Positions 1-6,039 of a stretch of DNA of 8,505 nucleotides are shown in pieces. The notes beneath the pieces are model-generated. The model saw nothing but the letters and a program-made list of their open reading frames with translations. It did not search any database and had not been told where the DNA came from. The DNA comes from Deltaproteobacteria bacterium (GTDB lineage Bacteria; Myxococcota_A; SURF-8): positions 1 through 8,505 of the forward strand of contig JAKQSH010000250.1 of the NCBI GenBank assembly GCA_029570245.1, read 5' to 3'. Position 1 is the first letter of the stretch, and each line of letters opens with the position of its first letter. The translations under genes were made by a program, and so were the position numbers.

Positions 1-447
1 TGCGAAGAAACAAGAGCCATAGTCAAGCTGGTGGAAACATACCGCAAGGCCATGGAAGAACGCAATGCGGATGTCCTGATAGCGCTTGCATCGAAAAACT
101 ATTTCGAGAAGAACGGCGACGCCAACAGCACCAACAATTACGATTACGACGGTCTTATCAAATTCCTGCGTTCACCTGAATTCCGCAGAATCAGTTCGGT
201 CAAAATGACCATAGTTTATAAAAACATCGAGTTGAACGAAGCCCGCAACGTGGCAAAGGTCACTTATTATTACACTTCAAACTACAAAATGCCGCCTGCA
301 AGTTTCGAACAGAAAGCTGTGGCCGAAGGCGGCGAAACCAGAATAGAAGACAATTACGACGAAGAACTGTGGTTCTCCAAATCCGACGACAACGAAATGA
401 TCGTCGAACTCGAAGACGGACAATGGTTCATTTCCAAGGGCATGTAA
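1..447 (+). CDS. Partial CDS (5' end missing): small NTF2-like / DUF4440-type protein, function unknown
   Basis: The frame is open from the first base and ends at TAA 445-447, so the start lies outside the window. A GTG at 31 is only an internal codon as far as can be seen. The visible 148 residues begin CEETRAIVKLVETYRKAMEE, an amphipathic helix followed by NADVLIALASKNYFEK, then alternating strand-like segments (VKMTIVYKNIEL, NVAKVTYYYTSNY) and a terminal DGQWFISKGM. This helix-then-sheet pattern ending in a W-x-I/F strand is typical of SnoaL/DUF4440 NTF2-like domains. Similar short proteins, often lipoproteins, occur in myxobacteria as I recall. No catalytic residues can be assigned. The next gene, a secretin, starts 9 nt after the stop, so the two are probably cotranscribed and perhaps translationally coupled. 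A role in the envelope or in secretion is a guess from position only. Confidence 0.75.
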   Translation, partial: CEETRAIVKLVETYRKAMEERNADVLIALASKNYFEKNGDANSTNNYDYDGLIKFLRSPEFRRISSVKMTIVYKNIELNEARNVAKVTYYYTSNYKMPPASFEQKAVAEGGETRIEDNYDEELWFSKSDDNEMIVELEDGQWFISKGM

Positions 448-456
448 GATAAAGGC

Positions 457-2592
457 ATGAAACTCTGTTCGTTTCTGAATTTGAATATCAAAGCTGCACA
501 CTTCGCAGCAGTGACGCTCGTATTGCTGGCGAGTGCTTTGTCTCCACACAGGGTCGAAGCGCAGGTCACAGTAAACAACGACGGACTGAGCTTCGGCCCA
601 GAACTGGTGGAGTTTCTACCGCTGACCGAGGCAATTTCACAGCTTTACAACGTAAATATAATTTTCTCCGAGCAGATAAAATCCAAAGATAAAATCCATG
701 TTGTATTCCCGGAAGGGATAAGCAAAAACGAGGCATGGCGCTTCTACATTTTCGCCATGGATATGATGGGCGTAACTTACTATCCCGTAGGAAAATACGA
801 CCGCATGGTCAATTCCTCCGACATGGCCAGCGCTCCGACTGACCTTTTCATAGATACTTTTCCAAAGATTGACGAGAAAAATCCACACGTCGCAATACTT
901 TACCGCCCTAAGCATATTCCGGTGGAAGAAAGCATCAAACTTATAGAAAAATTCAAAGCCAAAGAAGGCGCGGCGGTACAGTTCAACGACGCCATTCTGT
1001 ATATAGACTGGCAGCACAATCTGGCCCATGTTTTCGAAATTCTCAATGCCCTGGATGTAGGCGGAGGATCGTCGAAAATCTATATCTGGAAAGCCAATTA
1101 TTCGAACATTGCCGACATTCAGGCAATAGTGGAAAAGTTGTTTATGAAAACAGGTTTCAACCCCAAATCGGCGGTGGGGCTTGAAAAAATCGTATCCGAC
1201 GAGCGATCGAATCAGCTGATAATATCCGGCACTGAAGAGGCATGCTCAAAAGTACTTGGGCTTTTGCCCAAACTGGATGTCCCCATTACACGCGACAAGC
1301 ACATGGAAGTAGTATTTCTGAACGGTCAGAAAGCTGAAGACATTCAGGCAACGCTGCAAGGCGTAGTCTCCCAGAAAACGGCAAAAACCAGCGCAAAGCA
1401 CAATTTCAACGAAGACCTCGAAGTCAAAATCACCGCAGATAAAAGCACCAATGCAATACTGATGGTAGGCCCTAAAAAAGGCATCGAAGAAATTAAAGAG
1501 GTCATTGCAAAAATCGACAAGCTTCCGCGCCAGGTAATGATAGAAATGGTTGTAATGGAAATTACACTGGGCGACACCAGCAAAAGCGGCCTTTCGGTGG
1601 TTGGTTCCAAAAACGTAAACGCCATCGACTCGCTGGTAATGGGAGGCACCAATTACGGCGGGCTCTCCGCAGTGCAGGTCGATCCGACCTCGCTGATGGG
1701 AATGGCTGTAGGCGCACAGACTTCCGGCACAAGCGGTTCCGGCGACAAGCTCGGCCTGGATAACGATATCCCCGGCTTCGGTATAATACTGCAGATGCTG
1801 CAGAGCACATCCGATGTCAACCTTATGTCCAACCCATACTTGCTGGCAGCAGACGGACAGGATGCGGAAGTAATCGTAGGTTCGAATGTACCATACATAA
1901 CCGGTTCTGCAATGGACAGCTACAACCAGCCCGTGCTTTCCATACAACGTCAGGATGTCGGACTTACAATAAAACTCAAACCAAGCATCAACGAAGGCGG
2001 CAGCGTCAAGCTGGAAATGAGCCTTGAAATTCAGGACCTGCAGGCCATGAGCGATACACTGGGACCGACGACTTCCAAGCGTGCAATAAAAACAGTGGTT
2101 ATCGCCAAAAGTGGTAACACTGTTGCTTTGGGCGGGCTTACTCGCGACAAAAAAATCCTCGACAAAAATATGGTTCCGGGATTGGGCGAACTGCCGGTTC
2201 TTGGACGGGCTTTCAGTCAGAAGAGCGATGTGACCGAGAAAGTTTCGCTGGTGGTCTGCCTGACACCGCACATAATTGAGACTCGTGAGCAAATTCAGCA
2301 GCTATTCAAACGCAAGATCAAAGAGCGCAGCGAATATATACGCGAGTTCTACGGTTCAGAAAAGGAAGATTTCGATTTCAACAAAGACCTGCATGACCGC
2401 GTCGGTCTGGTTGAAGAAATCCGTCAGATCGTCGATCAGCAGAGAATAGAGGCGAAGAAAAAGAACGAAGACGACGAAGAAAATTTCATAATCATCAGCC
2501 CCGACACAATAAAAAAAGAGAAACCGGCCGCATCCGAAAAAGAAGTGGAAACGGAAATCATCGGAGAAGAGATAAAAGCCCCGCTTGAGTAG
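457..2592 (+). CDS. gspD: Type II secretion system secretin, GspD-like outer-membrane channel
   Basis: The 711-residue product has a Sec signal peptide (residues 1-35, hydrophobic AAHFAAVTLVLLASAL, likely cleavage VEA|Q36). An N0-like domain follows (about 40-125), then three ring-building repeats: N1 from V145, N2 from about 208 and N3 from M283. The secretin pore domain runs from about 358 (RQVMIEMVVMEI) through VPYITG (478-483) to the family signature VPGLGELPVLGRAF (573-586) and LVVCLTPHII. Secretins form the multimeric outer-membrane pore through which folded proteins or pili pass. After the pore comes a charged tail of roughly 100 residues (ERSEYIREFYG, then Lys/Glu-rich), resembling delta-group GspD tails. 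The only SD-like string, AAAGG at 451-455, is one base from the ATG, too close for normal use, so coupling to the upstream gene is likely; no other start preserves the signal peptide. No gspC or gspE neighbour is visible. A type IV pilus secretin is less likely because AMIN domains are absent. Confidence 0.85.
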   Translation: MKLCSFLNLNIKAAHFAAVTLVLLASALSPHRVEAQVTVNNDGLSFGPELVEFLPLTEAISQLYNVNIIFSEQIKSKDKIHVVFPEGISKNEAWRFYIFAMDMMGVTYYPVGKYDRMVNSSDMASAPTDLFIDTFPKIDEKNPHVAILYRPKHIPVEESIKLIEKFKAKEGAAVQFNDAILYIDWQHNLAHVFEILNALDVGGGSSKIYIWKANYSNIADIQAIVEKLFMKTGFNPKSAVGLEKIVSDERSNQLIISGTEEACSKVLGLLPKLDVPITRDKHMEVVFLNGQKAEDIQATLQGVVSQKTAKTSAKHNFNEDLEVKITADKSTNAILMVGPKKGIEEIKEVIAKIDKLPRQVMIEMVVMEITLGDTSKSGLSVVGSKNVNAIDSLVMGGTNYGGLSAVQVDPTSLMGMAVGAQTSGTSGSGDKLGLDNDIPGFGIILQMLQSTSDVNLMSNPYLLAADGQDAEVIVGSNVPYITGSAMDSYNQPVLSIQRQDVGLTIKLKPSINEGGSVKLEMSLEIQDLQAMSDTLGPTTSKRAIKTVVIAKSGNTVALGGLTRDKKILDKNMVPGLGELPVLGRAFSQKSDVTEKVSLVVCLTPHIIETREQIQQLFKRKIKERSEYIREFYGSEKEDFDFNKDLHDRVGLVEEIRQIVDQQRIEAKKKNEDDEENFIIISPDTIKKEKPAASEKEVETEIIGEEIKAPLE

Positions 2593-2662
2593 CCTCAGTT
2601 TTTAAACTCCACAGATTCGAAGAACACTCCCCGTATTAAACGCAAAATTCAACAGGACTGGC

Positions 2663-2678
2663 AACAGATGCGTCTGTT
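2663..2678 (+). other. Small inverted repeat between the secretin and PilZ genes
   Basis: AACAGA (2663-2668) and TCTGTT (2673-2678) form a 6-bp stem with loop TGCG. CGTATT (2632-2637) and AATACG (2683-2688) could close an outer stem around it. No T-run follows, so this is not a standard intrinsic terminator. It may be a 3' structure of the secretin transcript or chance. The rest of the 212-nt gap holds no ORF that I can support. Confidence 0.25.
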
Positions 2679-2714
2679 CCGAAATACGCTTTGCAGCAGT
2701 TACAATAAATATAC

Positions 2715-2743
2715 TGGAAGAGAGCATCAGGAACTGCTATAAT
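2715..2743 (+). promoter_or_regulatory. Probable sigma-70 promoter for the PilZ-cdd-hpt operon
   Basis: A perfect -10 box TATAAT lies at 2738-2743. At 17-bp spacing the -35 position reads TGGAAG (2715-2720), only three of six matches to TTGACA, so the promoter would be of moderate strength or activator-dependent. Predicted transcription start is near 2750, about 55 nt before the PilZ start codon. Confidence 0.5.
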
Positions 2744-2752
2744 AAGAAAAAT

Positions 2753-2776
2753 TGCCCATTGGGGGCGGAAGTTTTT
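2753..2776 (+). other. Short leader hairpin followed by a T-run, upstream of the PilZ gene
   Basis: TGCCC (2753-2757) can pair with GGGCG (2763-2767), with a U-G pair at the base, and GTTTTT lies at 2771-2776. It sits just after the predicted transcription start. The stem is short and the T-run is four bases away, so an attenuator is only a possibility; it matches no riboswitch I recognise. Confidence 0.2.
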
Positions 2777-2804
2777 CTGAGATGTAAAACAAAGGAGTAA
2801 ATGG

Positions 2805-3146
2805 ATGTCGGGAGTAGAAAAGCGTCTGTATCCGCGCTTTGAGGTGAAGGCCAGAGTCGATATGCAGGAAGACGACGAACTGATTTACCACGAAGTCGTC
2901 AACCTCTCACTGGGAGGCATGTGCATTCAGTCGCCCATTTCGGAAGAAATCGGTGCCAAAGTCGAACTCAGGCTGCATGTTCCGGGAGAAGCAAAACCCT
3001 TGAGCATGGTGGGAGAGGTGGCCTGGTCAGCTCCGCAGCCAAACCCTGAAATGGGTGTGCGTTTCGTCAATCTGGACAAGGAAACGTATGAAATTCTGTA
3101 CGATTATCTGCACCAGAAAAACAAACCGGCGCATAAAAACGGTTAA
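2805..3146 (+). CDS. PilZ domain protein, probable c-di-GMP receptor
   Basis: This is a single-domain PilZ protein of 113 residues. Both c-di-GMP contact motifs are intact: RxxxR at R7-LYP-R11 and the (D/N)xSxxG motif as N33-L-S35-L-G-G38. The rest follows the PilZ beta-barrel pattern (KVELRLHVPG, LSMVGEVAWSAP, GVRFVNLDKETYEILYDYL). Such proteins are cytoplasmic effectors that change partner contacts when c-di-GMP is bound, often acting on motility, pili or exopolysaccharide. The start is ATG 2805, with AAAGGAG at 2791-2797 and a 7-nt spacer; an ATG at 2801 is out of frame. It is the first gene of a tight cluster: cdd begins 3 nt after its stop, an unusual pairing that says little about its target. 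The nearby secretin may be a functional neighbour, but that is inference. Confidence 0.93.
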   Translation: MSGVEKRLYPRFEVKARVDMQEDDELIYHEVVNLSLGGMCIQSPISEEIGAKVELRLHVPGEAKPLSMVGEVAWSAPQPNPEMGVRFVNLDKETYEILYDYLHQKNKPAHKNG

Positions 3147-3149
3147 GGC

Positions 3150-3554
3150 ATGACGGATATCGAAGAAAAACTGCTTGAAACAGCAAGGAGCGTAAGCGGA
3201 AACGCTTACGCTCCTTATTCACAATTCAAAGTCGGCGCGGCGCTTCTGTCTGACGATGGCAGAATTTACGGAGGCTGCAACGTCGAATGCGCATCATACG
3301 GCGGCACAATCTGCGCCGAAAGGTCGGCGCTTCTGCAGGCGGTGGCGGACGGACGCCGGAAGTTTACGAAAATAGCGATATTTACCGAAACAGAATGCTC
3401 AACGCCGCCGTGCGGTCTGTGTCTGCAACTGCTGCACGAATTCGCCCCGGATATCGAAGTTATACTGGCCACACCACAAGGCGTAAGCGGACGCTTCAAC
3501 CTTAAAGAATTGCTGCCATATCCTTTCGGCCCCGAAGACCTGGGCAAACGCTGA
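3150..3554 (+). CDS. cdd: Cytidine deaminase (small tetrameric type)
   Basis: Cdd hydrolytically deaminates cytidine and deoxycytidine to uridine and deoxyuridine in pyrimidine salvage. The product of 134 residues matches the short homotetrameric class. Visible landmarks are AYAPYSQFKVGAAL (19-32), substrate-site residues around N44-V-E46, the catalytic motif C55-A-E57, and the other zinc ligands in PPC88GLC91. In the usual motif the latter reads PCGxCRQ; here it reads PCGLCLQ, with Leu92 in place of the common Arg, but all zinc ligands and the proton-shuttle Glu57 are present. The only plausible start is ATG 3150. TAAGG (3144-3148) overlaps the PilZ stop and is one base from the ATG, so translation probably depends on reinitiation or coupling. 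hpt follows after 28 nt. The coding sequence contains two perfect hairpins, annotated separately. Confidence 0.95.
   Translation: MTDIEEKLLETARSVSGNAYAPYSQFKVGAALLSDDGRIYGGCNVECASYGGTICAERSALLQAVADGRRKFTKIAIFTETECSTPPCGLCLQLLHEFAPDIEVILATPQGVSGRFNLKELLPYPFGPEDLGKR
3185..3216 (+). repeat. Perfect 14-bp inverted repeat with GAAA tetraloop inside cdd
   Basis: Arm AAGGAGCGTAAGCG (3185-3198) is the exact reverse complement of CGCTTACGCTCCTT (3203-3216), separated by GAAA. A GNRA loop on a 14-bp stem should be very stable in mRNA. It starts 35 nt after the cdd start codon. The right arm encodes the conserved AYAPYS region; the left arm encodes residues that vary in the family. The left arm contains AAGGAG, an SD-like sequence with no start codon after it. 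Confidence 0.9.
3313..3330 (+). repeat. Perfect 7-bp inverted repeat over the cdd active-site codons
   Basis: GCGCCGA (3313-3319) pairs exactly with TCGGCGC (3324-3330) around loop AAGG. It covers the C55-A-E57 zinc and catalytic codons, so protein constraint may explain part of it. Confidence 0.6.
3481..3491 (+). repeat. Second copy of the 11-mer GCGTAAGCGGA from the cdd hairpin
   Basis: GCGTAAGCGGA occurs at 3190-3200, in the left arm and loop of the large hairpin, and again at 3481-3491, both times in the same frame and encoding Val-Ser-Gly. The second copy is followed by CGCTT, giving a short AAGC...GCTT stem. GCGTAAGCG here could also pair with the right arm of the large hairpin. Confidence 0.45.
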
Positions 3555-3582
3555 AACATCCACCTCTTATAAGGAAACATAG

Positions 3583-4128
3583 ATGATAGTCAACGAGGAA
3601 GTCAAAGTTCTTCTTTCACAGAAACAGATACACGAAAGAATCGAGCAGATCGCCGCTCAGATAACTCAGGACTACCATGGCAGAAGCCCGATATGCATCG
3701 GGGTTTTAAAAGGCGCTTTCATTTTCATGGCGGACCTGGTTCGCAAAATCGACCTTCCGTTGCGGACGGATTTCCTTACTGTGTCGTCATACGGAGATAC
3801 GACTAAAAGCTCCGGCATTGTGCGCATGCTTTCCGATCTGTCAAAACCGGTAGAAGATGAAGACCTCATCATCATTGAGGACATTGTGGATACAGGCCGG
3901 ACCCTTCACTATCTCATCGAAAATCTCAGGACGCGCAACCCCAGATCAATCAGAACTTGCGCGCTGTTGCACAAACCGGAGCTCAAGGAAGTAGATGTGC
4001 AGATCGACTACATCGGCTTCACGATTCCCAATCATTTCGTCATCGGCTATGGTCTTGATGCGGCCCAGAAGTACCGCAACCTGGATTACATCGGTTATTT
4101 TCCCAACCCCAAACCCAAAACCATCTAA
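3583..4128 (+). CDS. hpt: Hypoxanthine(-guanine) phosphoribosyltransferase
   Basis: The enzyme transfers the phosphoribosyl group of PRPP to hypoxanthine (and usually guanine), giving IMP or GMP in purine salvage. The 181-residue length is normal for bacterial Hpt. The PRPP-binding motif is E99-D-I-V-D-T-G-R-T107, preceded by hydrophobic strand DLIIIE. Other family marks are GVLKGAFIFMADL (pyrophosphate loop region), the SSYGDTTKSSG flexible catalytic loop, the base-contact segment IDYIGFTIPNHFVIGYGLD, and a C-terminal YRNLDYIGYF. The start ATG 3583 has AAGGA at 3571-3575 with a 7-nt spacer. It follows cdd by 28 nt and is probably the last gene of the PilZ-cdd-hpt operon; no intrinsic terminator is evident in the 155-nt gap after it. 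Adjacency with cdd makes a base and nucleoside salvage unit. Confidence 0.95.
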   Translation: MIVNEEVKVLLSQKQIHERIEQIAAQITQDYHGRSPICIGVLKGAFIFMADLVRKIDLPLRTDFLTVSSYGDTTKSSGIVRMLSDLSKPVEDEDLIIIEDIVDTGRTLHYLIENLRTRNPRSIRTCALLHKPELKEVDVQIDYIGFTIPNHFVIGYGLDAAQKYRNLDYIGYFPNPKPKTI

Positions 4129-4181
4129 TTTCAATACATTCCAGTTCATAAAAAAAAGCTGAAAAGAGCGCCAGTAACGTC

Positions 4182-4209
4182 TTGCATTCTGAAGGCTTCG
4201 TTCTATAAT
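4182..4209 (+). promoter_or_regulatory. Probable sigma-70 promoter of pyrG
   Basis: TTGCAT (4182-4187) and a perfect TATAAT (4204-4209) are separated by 16 bp. Transcription would begin near 4216, giving a leader of about 68 nt. The leader contains a weak AT-rich hairpin, TCTCAT (4245-4250) with ATGAGA (4254-4259). The predicted start region is not a GGGC run like the reiterative-transcription control of Bacillus pyrG. Confidence 0.6.
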
Positions 4210-4270
4210 GAATACCGTTGATCGGTGCAGCAGCTTATTCATCATCTCATAAAATGAGAATCATATACTC

Positions 4271-4276
4271 TGGAGG
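4271..4276 (+). promoter_or_regulatory. Ribosome binding site that fixes the TTG start of pyrG
   Basis: TGGAGG lies 7 nt upstream of TTG 4284. An in-frame stop, TGA at 4278-4280, excludes any start further upstream, and no ATG occurs before the P-loop. The SD thus decides the unusual start codon. Confidence 0.8.
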
Positions 4277-4283
4277 TTGAGAG

Positions 4284-5939
4284 TTGAGTCGTAAAGCGCG
4301 TGAAAAAAAGGAACCCAAATTTATCGTCGTGACCGGCGGAGTCCTTTCCGGCTTAGGTAAAGGAATTGCGTCGGCCTCAATCGGCCGCCTGCTGTCGTCA
4401 CGCCTAAAGGTCGTGCCGGTAAAATGCGACGGTTATCTCAACACCGACCCCGGAACAATGAATCCAATCGAACACGGCGAAGTCTTCGTACTGGACGACG
4501 GCGGTGAATGCGACATGGATTTCGGGCATTACGAGCGTTTCATCGGCGTCACATGCAAGTCCAACTGGAACCTCACCATGGGCAAAATCTACAAGAGAAT
4601 TCTTGACCGTGAGCGCACCGGTGATTTTCTTGGGCAGACCGTGCAGTTAATTCCCCACGTCACCGACCAGATAAAAGAAGAAATCTGGAAGATCGCCGAA
4701 GAGGAAGAAGCCGACATCATGCTCATCGAAATCGGCGGCACCGTCGGCGATATGGAAAACGAGCTTTTCCTTGAATCAATGCGCCAGCTGCGCCACGAAG
4801 TCGGAAACGAAAATATCGCATTCGTACACCTGAGCTATGTGCCGATCCCATACGGCGTCAACGAGCAGAAATCCAAGCCGACTCAACAATCGGTTAAAAA
4901 CCTGAACGAACGCGGTCTGCATCCAGACATAATAATCGGACGCTGTCCTGTACGTCTGGTCGAGAAAATAAAAGAAAAGATCGCACATTTCTGCAACGTG
5001 GCTCCCGGCAGCGTAATCTCAGCGCCGGATGTTCACAACGTATACGAACTGCCGCTGATATTCGATGAAGAGGGCGTTCCTGACATCCTTCACAAGAAAC
5101 TCAACATCTACTCTCCACCCAACTTGAGCGAATGGCGCAAGCTCGTAGCACGCATGGAAGAAAAAGAGAACAGAAAGCGCGTAACTGTCGCAATCTGCGG
5201 CAAATACACCGACCTGCACGACTCGTATGCGTCCATCCTCGAAGCGCTTAATCACTGCAAAGCTCACGTCAATGTAGATATTCAGACCGACTGGGTGGAA
5301 ACCACAGAAATAGAGAACGGCAAACGCAAAGTCGAAGATTCGCTCAAAGACGTTGACGCAATCATCGTTCCGGGCGGCTTCGGCACTCGCGGCATTGAAG
5401 GCAAGATCGAGGTCATCCGCTATTGCCGCGAAAACAATATTCCATTCCTCGGCATCTGTTACGGCATGCAGCTTGCGGTAATCGAATTCGCACGCAACGT
5501 CTGCGGCATTGCCGACGCTCATTCCGCCGAAATCGAAGCCGACGGCAAGTGCGCCGGCCCCAATCAGGTTGTCTGCTATCTGCCGGACCAGATAAAAGTC
5601 ACAAAAAAAGGCGGCACAATGCGCCTGGGCGGACACGACGTTACCATAAAAGAAGGCACCAGAGCCCACGAATATTACGGGGCACTCAAAATCCGTCGCC
5701 GTTTCCGCCACCGTTACGAGATCAACCCGGATTACGTGCCGTGCCTGGAAGAGAAAGGCCTGCTTTTTTCGGGGTACGCACCGAATTCAAATATCATGCA
5801 GATAATGGAACTGCCCAGCCATCCGTTCTTTATGGGTTCGCAGTTCCACCCCGAACTTCAGAGCCGACTTGAAAAACCGGAGGCGCTGTTTCTGCAACTG
5901 GTCAAGACCGCACACGAAAAAAGTCAGCGCAACAAATAA
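4284..5939 (+). CDS. pyrG: CTP synthase (glutamine-hydrolysing), divergent subtype
   Basis: PyrG aminates UTP to CTP using ATP and glutamine-derived ammonia. The 551-residue length is typical. The synthetase half begins with the P-loop GGVLSGLGKG (18-27), then the nucleotide and Mg sites in DPGTMNP (55-61), ECDMDFGHYERF (75-86) and E149-IGGTVGD, and UTP-site KSKPTQ. The class I glutaminase half has the nucleophile C392 in GICYGMQ (usual GICLGMQ) and the His-Glu pair in H522-P-E524. A conserved GGTMRLG segment lies between. Several motifs differ from the common form: KCDGYLNTDPGTMNPIEHG replaces the usual DPYxNxDPGTMSPxxHG type. The start is TTG, fixed by the strong SD, which gives a basic 12-residue leader before the first strand. 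It is probably monocistronic, as it has its own promoter and 100 nt before the next gene. CTP usually feeds back on this enzyme. Confidence 0.97.
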   Translation: MSRKAREKKEPKFIVVTGGVLSGLGKGIASASIGRLLSSRLKVVPVKCDGYLNTDPGTMNPIEHGEVFVLDDGGECDMDFGHYERFIGVTCKSNWNLTMGKIYKRILDRERTGDFLGQTVQLIPHVTDQIKEEIWKIAEEEEADIMLIEIGGTVGDMENELFLESMRQLRHEVGNENIAFVHLSYVPIPYGVNEQKSKPTQQSVKNLNERGLHPDIIIGRCPVRLVEKIKEKIAHFCNVAPGSVISAPDVHNVYELPLIFDEEGVPDILHKKLNIYSPPNLSEWRKLVARMEEKENRKRVTVAICGKYTDLHDSYASILEALNHCKAHVNVDIQTDWVETTEIENGKRKVEDSLKDVDAIIVPGGFGTRGIEGKIEVIRYCRENNIPFLGICYGMQLAVIEFARNVCGIADAHSAEIEADGKCAGPNQVVCYLPDQIKVTKKGGTMRLGGHDVTIKEGTRAHEYYGALKIRRRFRHRYEINPDYVPCLEEKGLLFSGYAPNSNIMQIMELPSHPFFMGSQFHPELQSRLEKPEALFLQLVKTAHEKSQRNK

Positions 5940-5944
5940 GCCGC

Positions 5945-5973
5945 TTGCAAGACCTGCCCAGCTGAAGGATAAT
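5945..5973 (+). promoter_or_regulatory. Probable sigma-70 promoter of the radical SAM pair
   Basis: TTGCAA (5945-5950) and GATAAT (5968-5973) are spaced by exactly 17 bp. Matches to consensus are four of six and five of six. Transcription would begin near 5980, leaving a leader of about 60 nt. The -35 starts only 6 nt after the pyrG stop, so read-through from pyrG is also possible; no clear terminator separates them. Confidence 0.6.
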
Positions 5974-6009
5974 GGTTTTCTGTTTTTGAATACGGGTGAG
6001 TCGTCCCAG

Positions 6010-6027
6010 TCTGTTGCCTGAGACAGA
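6010..6027 (+). other. Leader hairpin just upstream of the first radical SAM ribosome binding site
   Basis: TCTGT (6010-6014) pairs with ACAGA (6023-6027), with a further U-G pair inside (6015 with 6022). The SD GGAAG (6031-6035) begins three bases later. TTTCTGT at 5977-5983 could pair instead with ACAGAAA (6023-6029), so two exclusive structures are possible, although 5977-5979 may lie just before the start of transcription. No known riboswitch is recognised. Confidence 0.3.
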
Positions 6028-6039
6028 AACGGAAGTTAC

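Noticed and set aside
31..447. A complete small gene starting at GTG 31
   Set aside because: The frame is open to base 1 and the upstream residues continue the same helix, so the gene is more likely cut by the window edge.
1246..2292. 348-codon open frame on the minus strand inside the secretin gene
   Set aside because: It is antisense to a clearly conserved protein, its translation is rich in His, Cys and Tyr with no recognisable domain, and no SD or promoter supports it. It results from codon bias in the sense gene.
4146..4160. A-run after hpt as a terminator for a minus-strand transcript
   Set aside because: On the minus strand the T-run is preceded by no stem longer than three pairs, and there is no minus-strand gene.
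5019..5711. 230-codon antisense open frame inside pyrG, and a similar 208-codon one at 6352-6978
   Set aside because: Both mirror conserved coding sequence, have atypical composition and show no motifs.
5940..5990. Intrinsic terminator after pyrG
   Set aside because: T-rich runs are present (5976-5987), but the sequence before them has only a three-pair stem; the promoter reading fits this stretch better.
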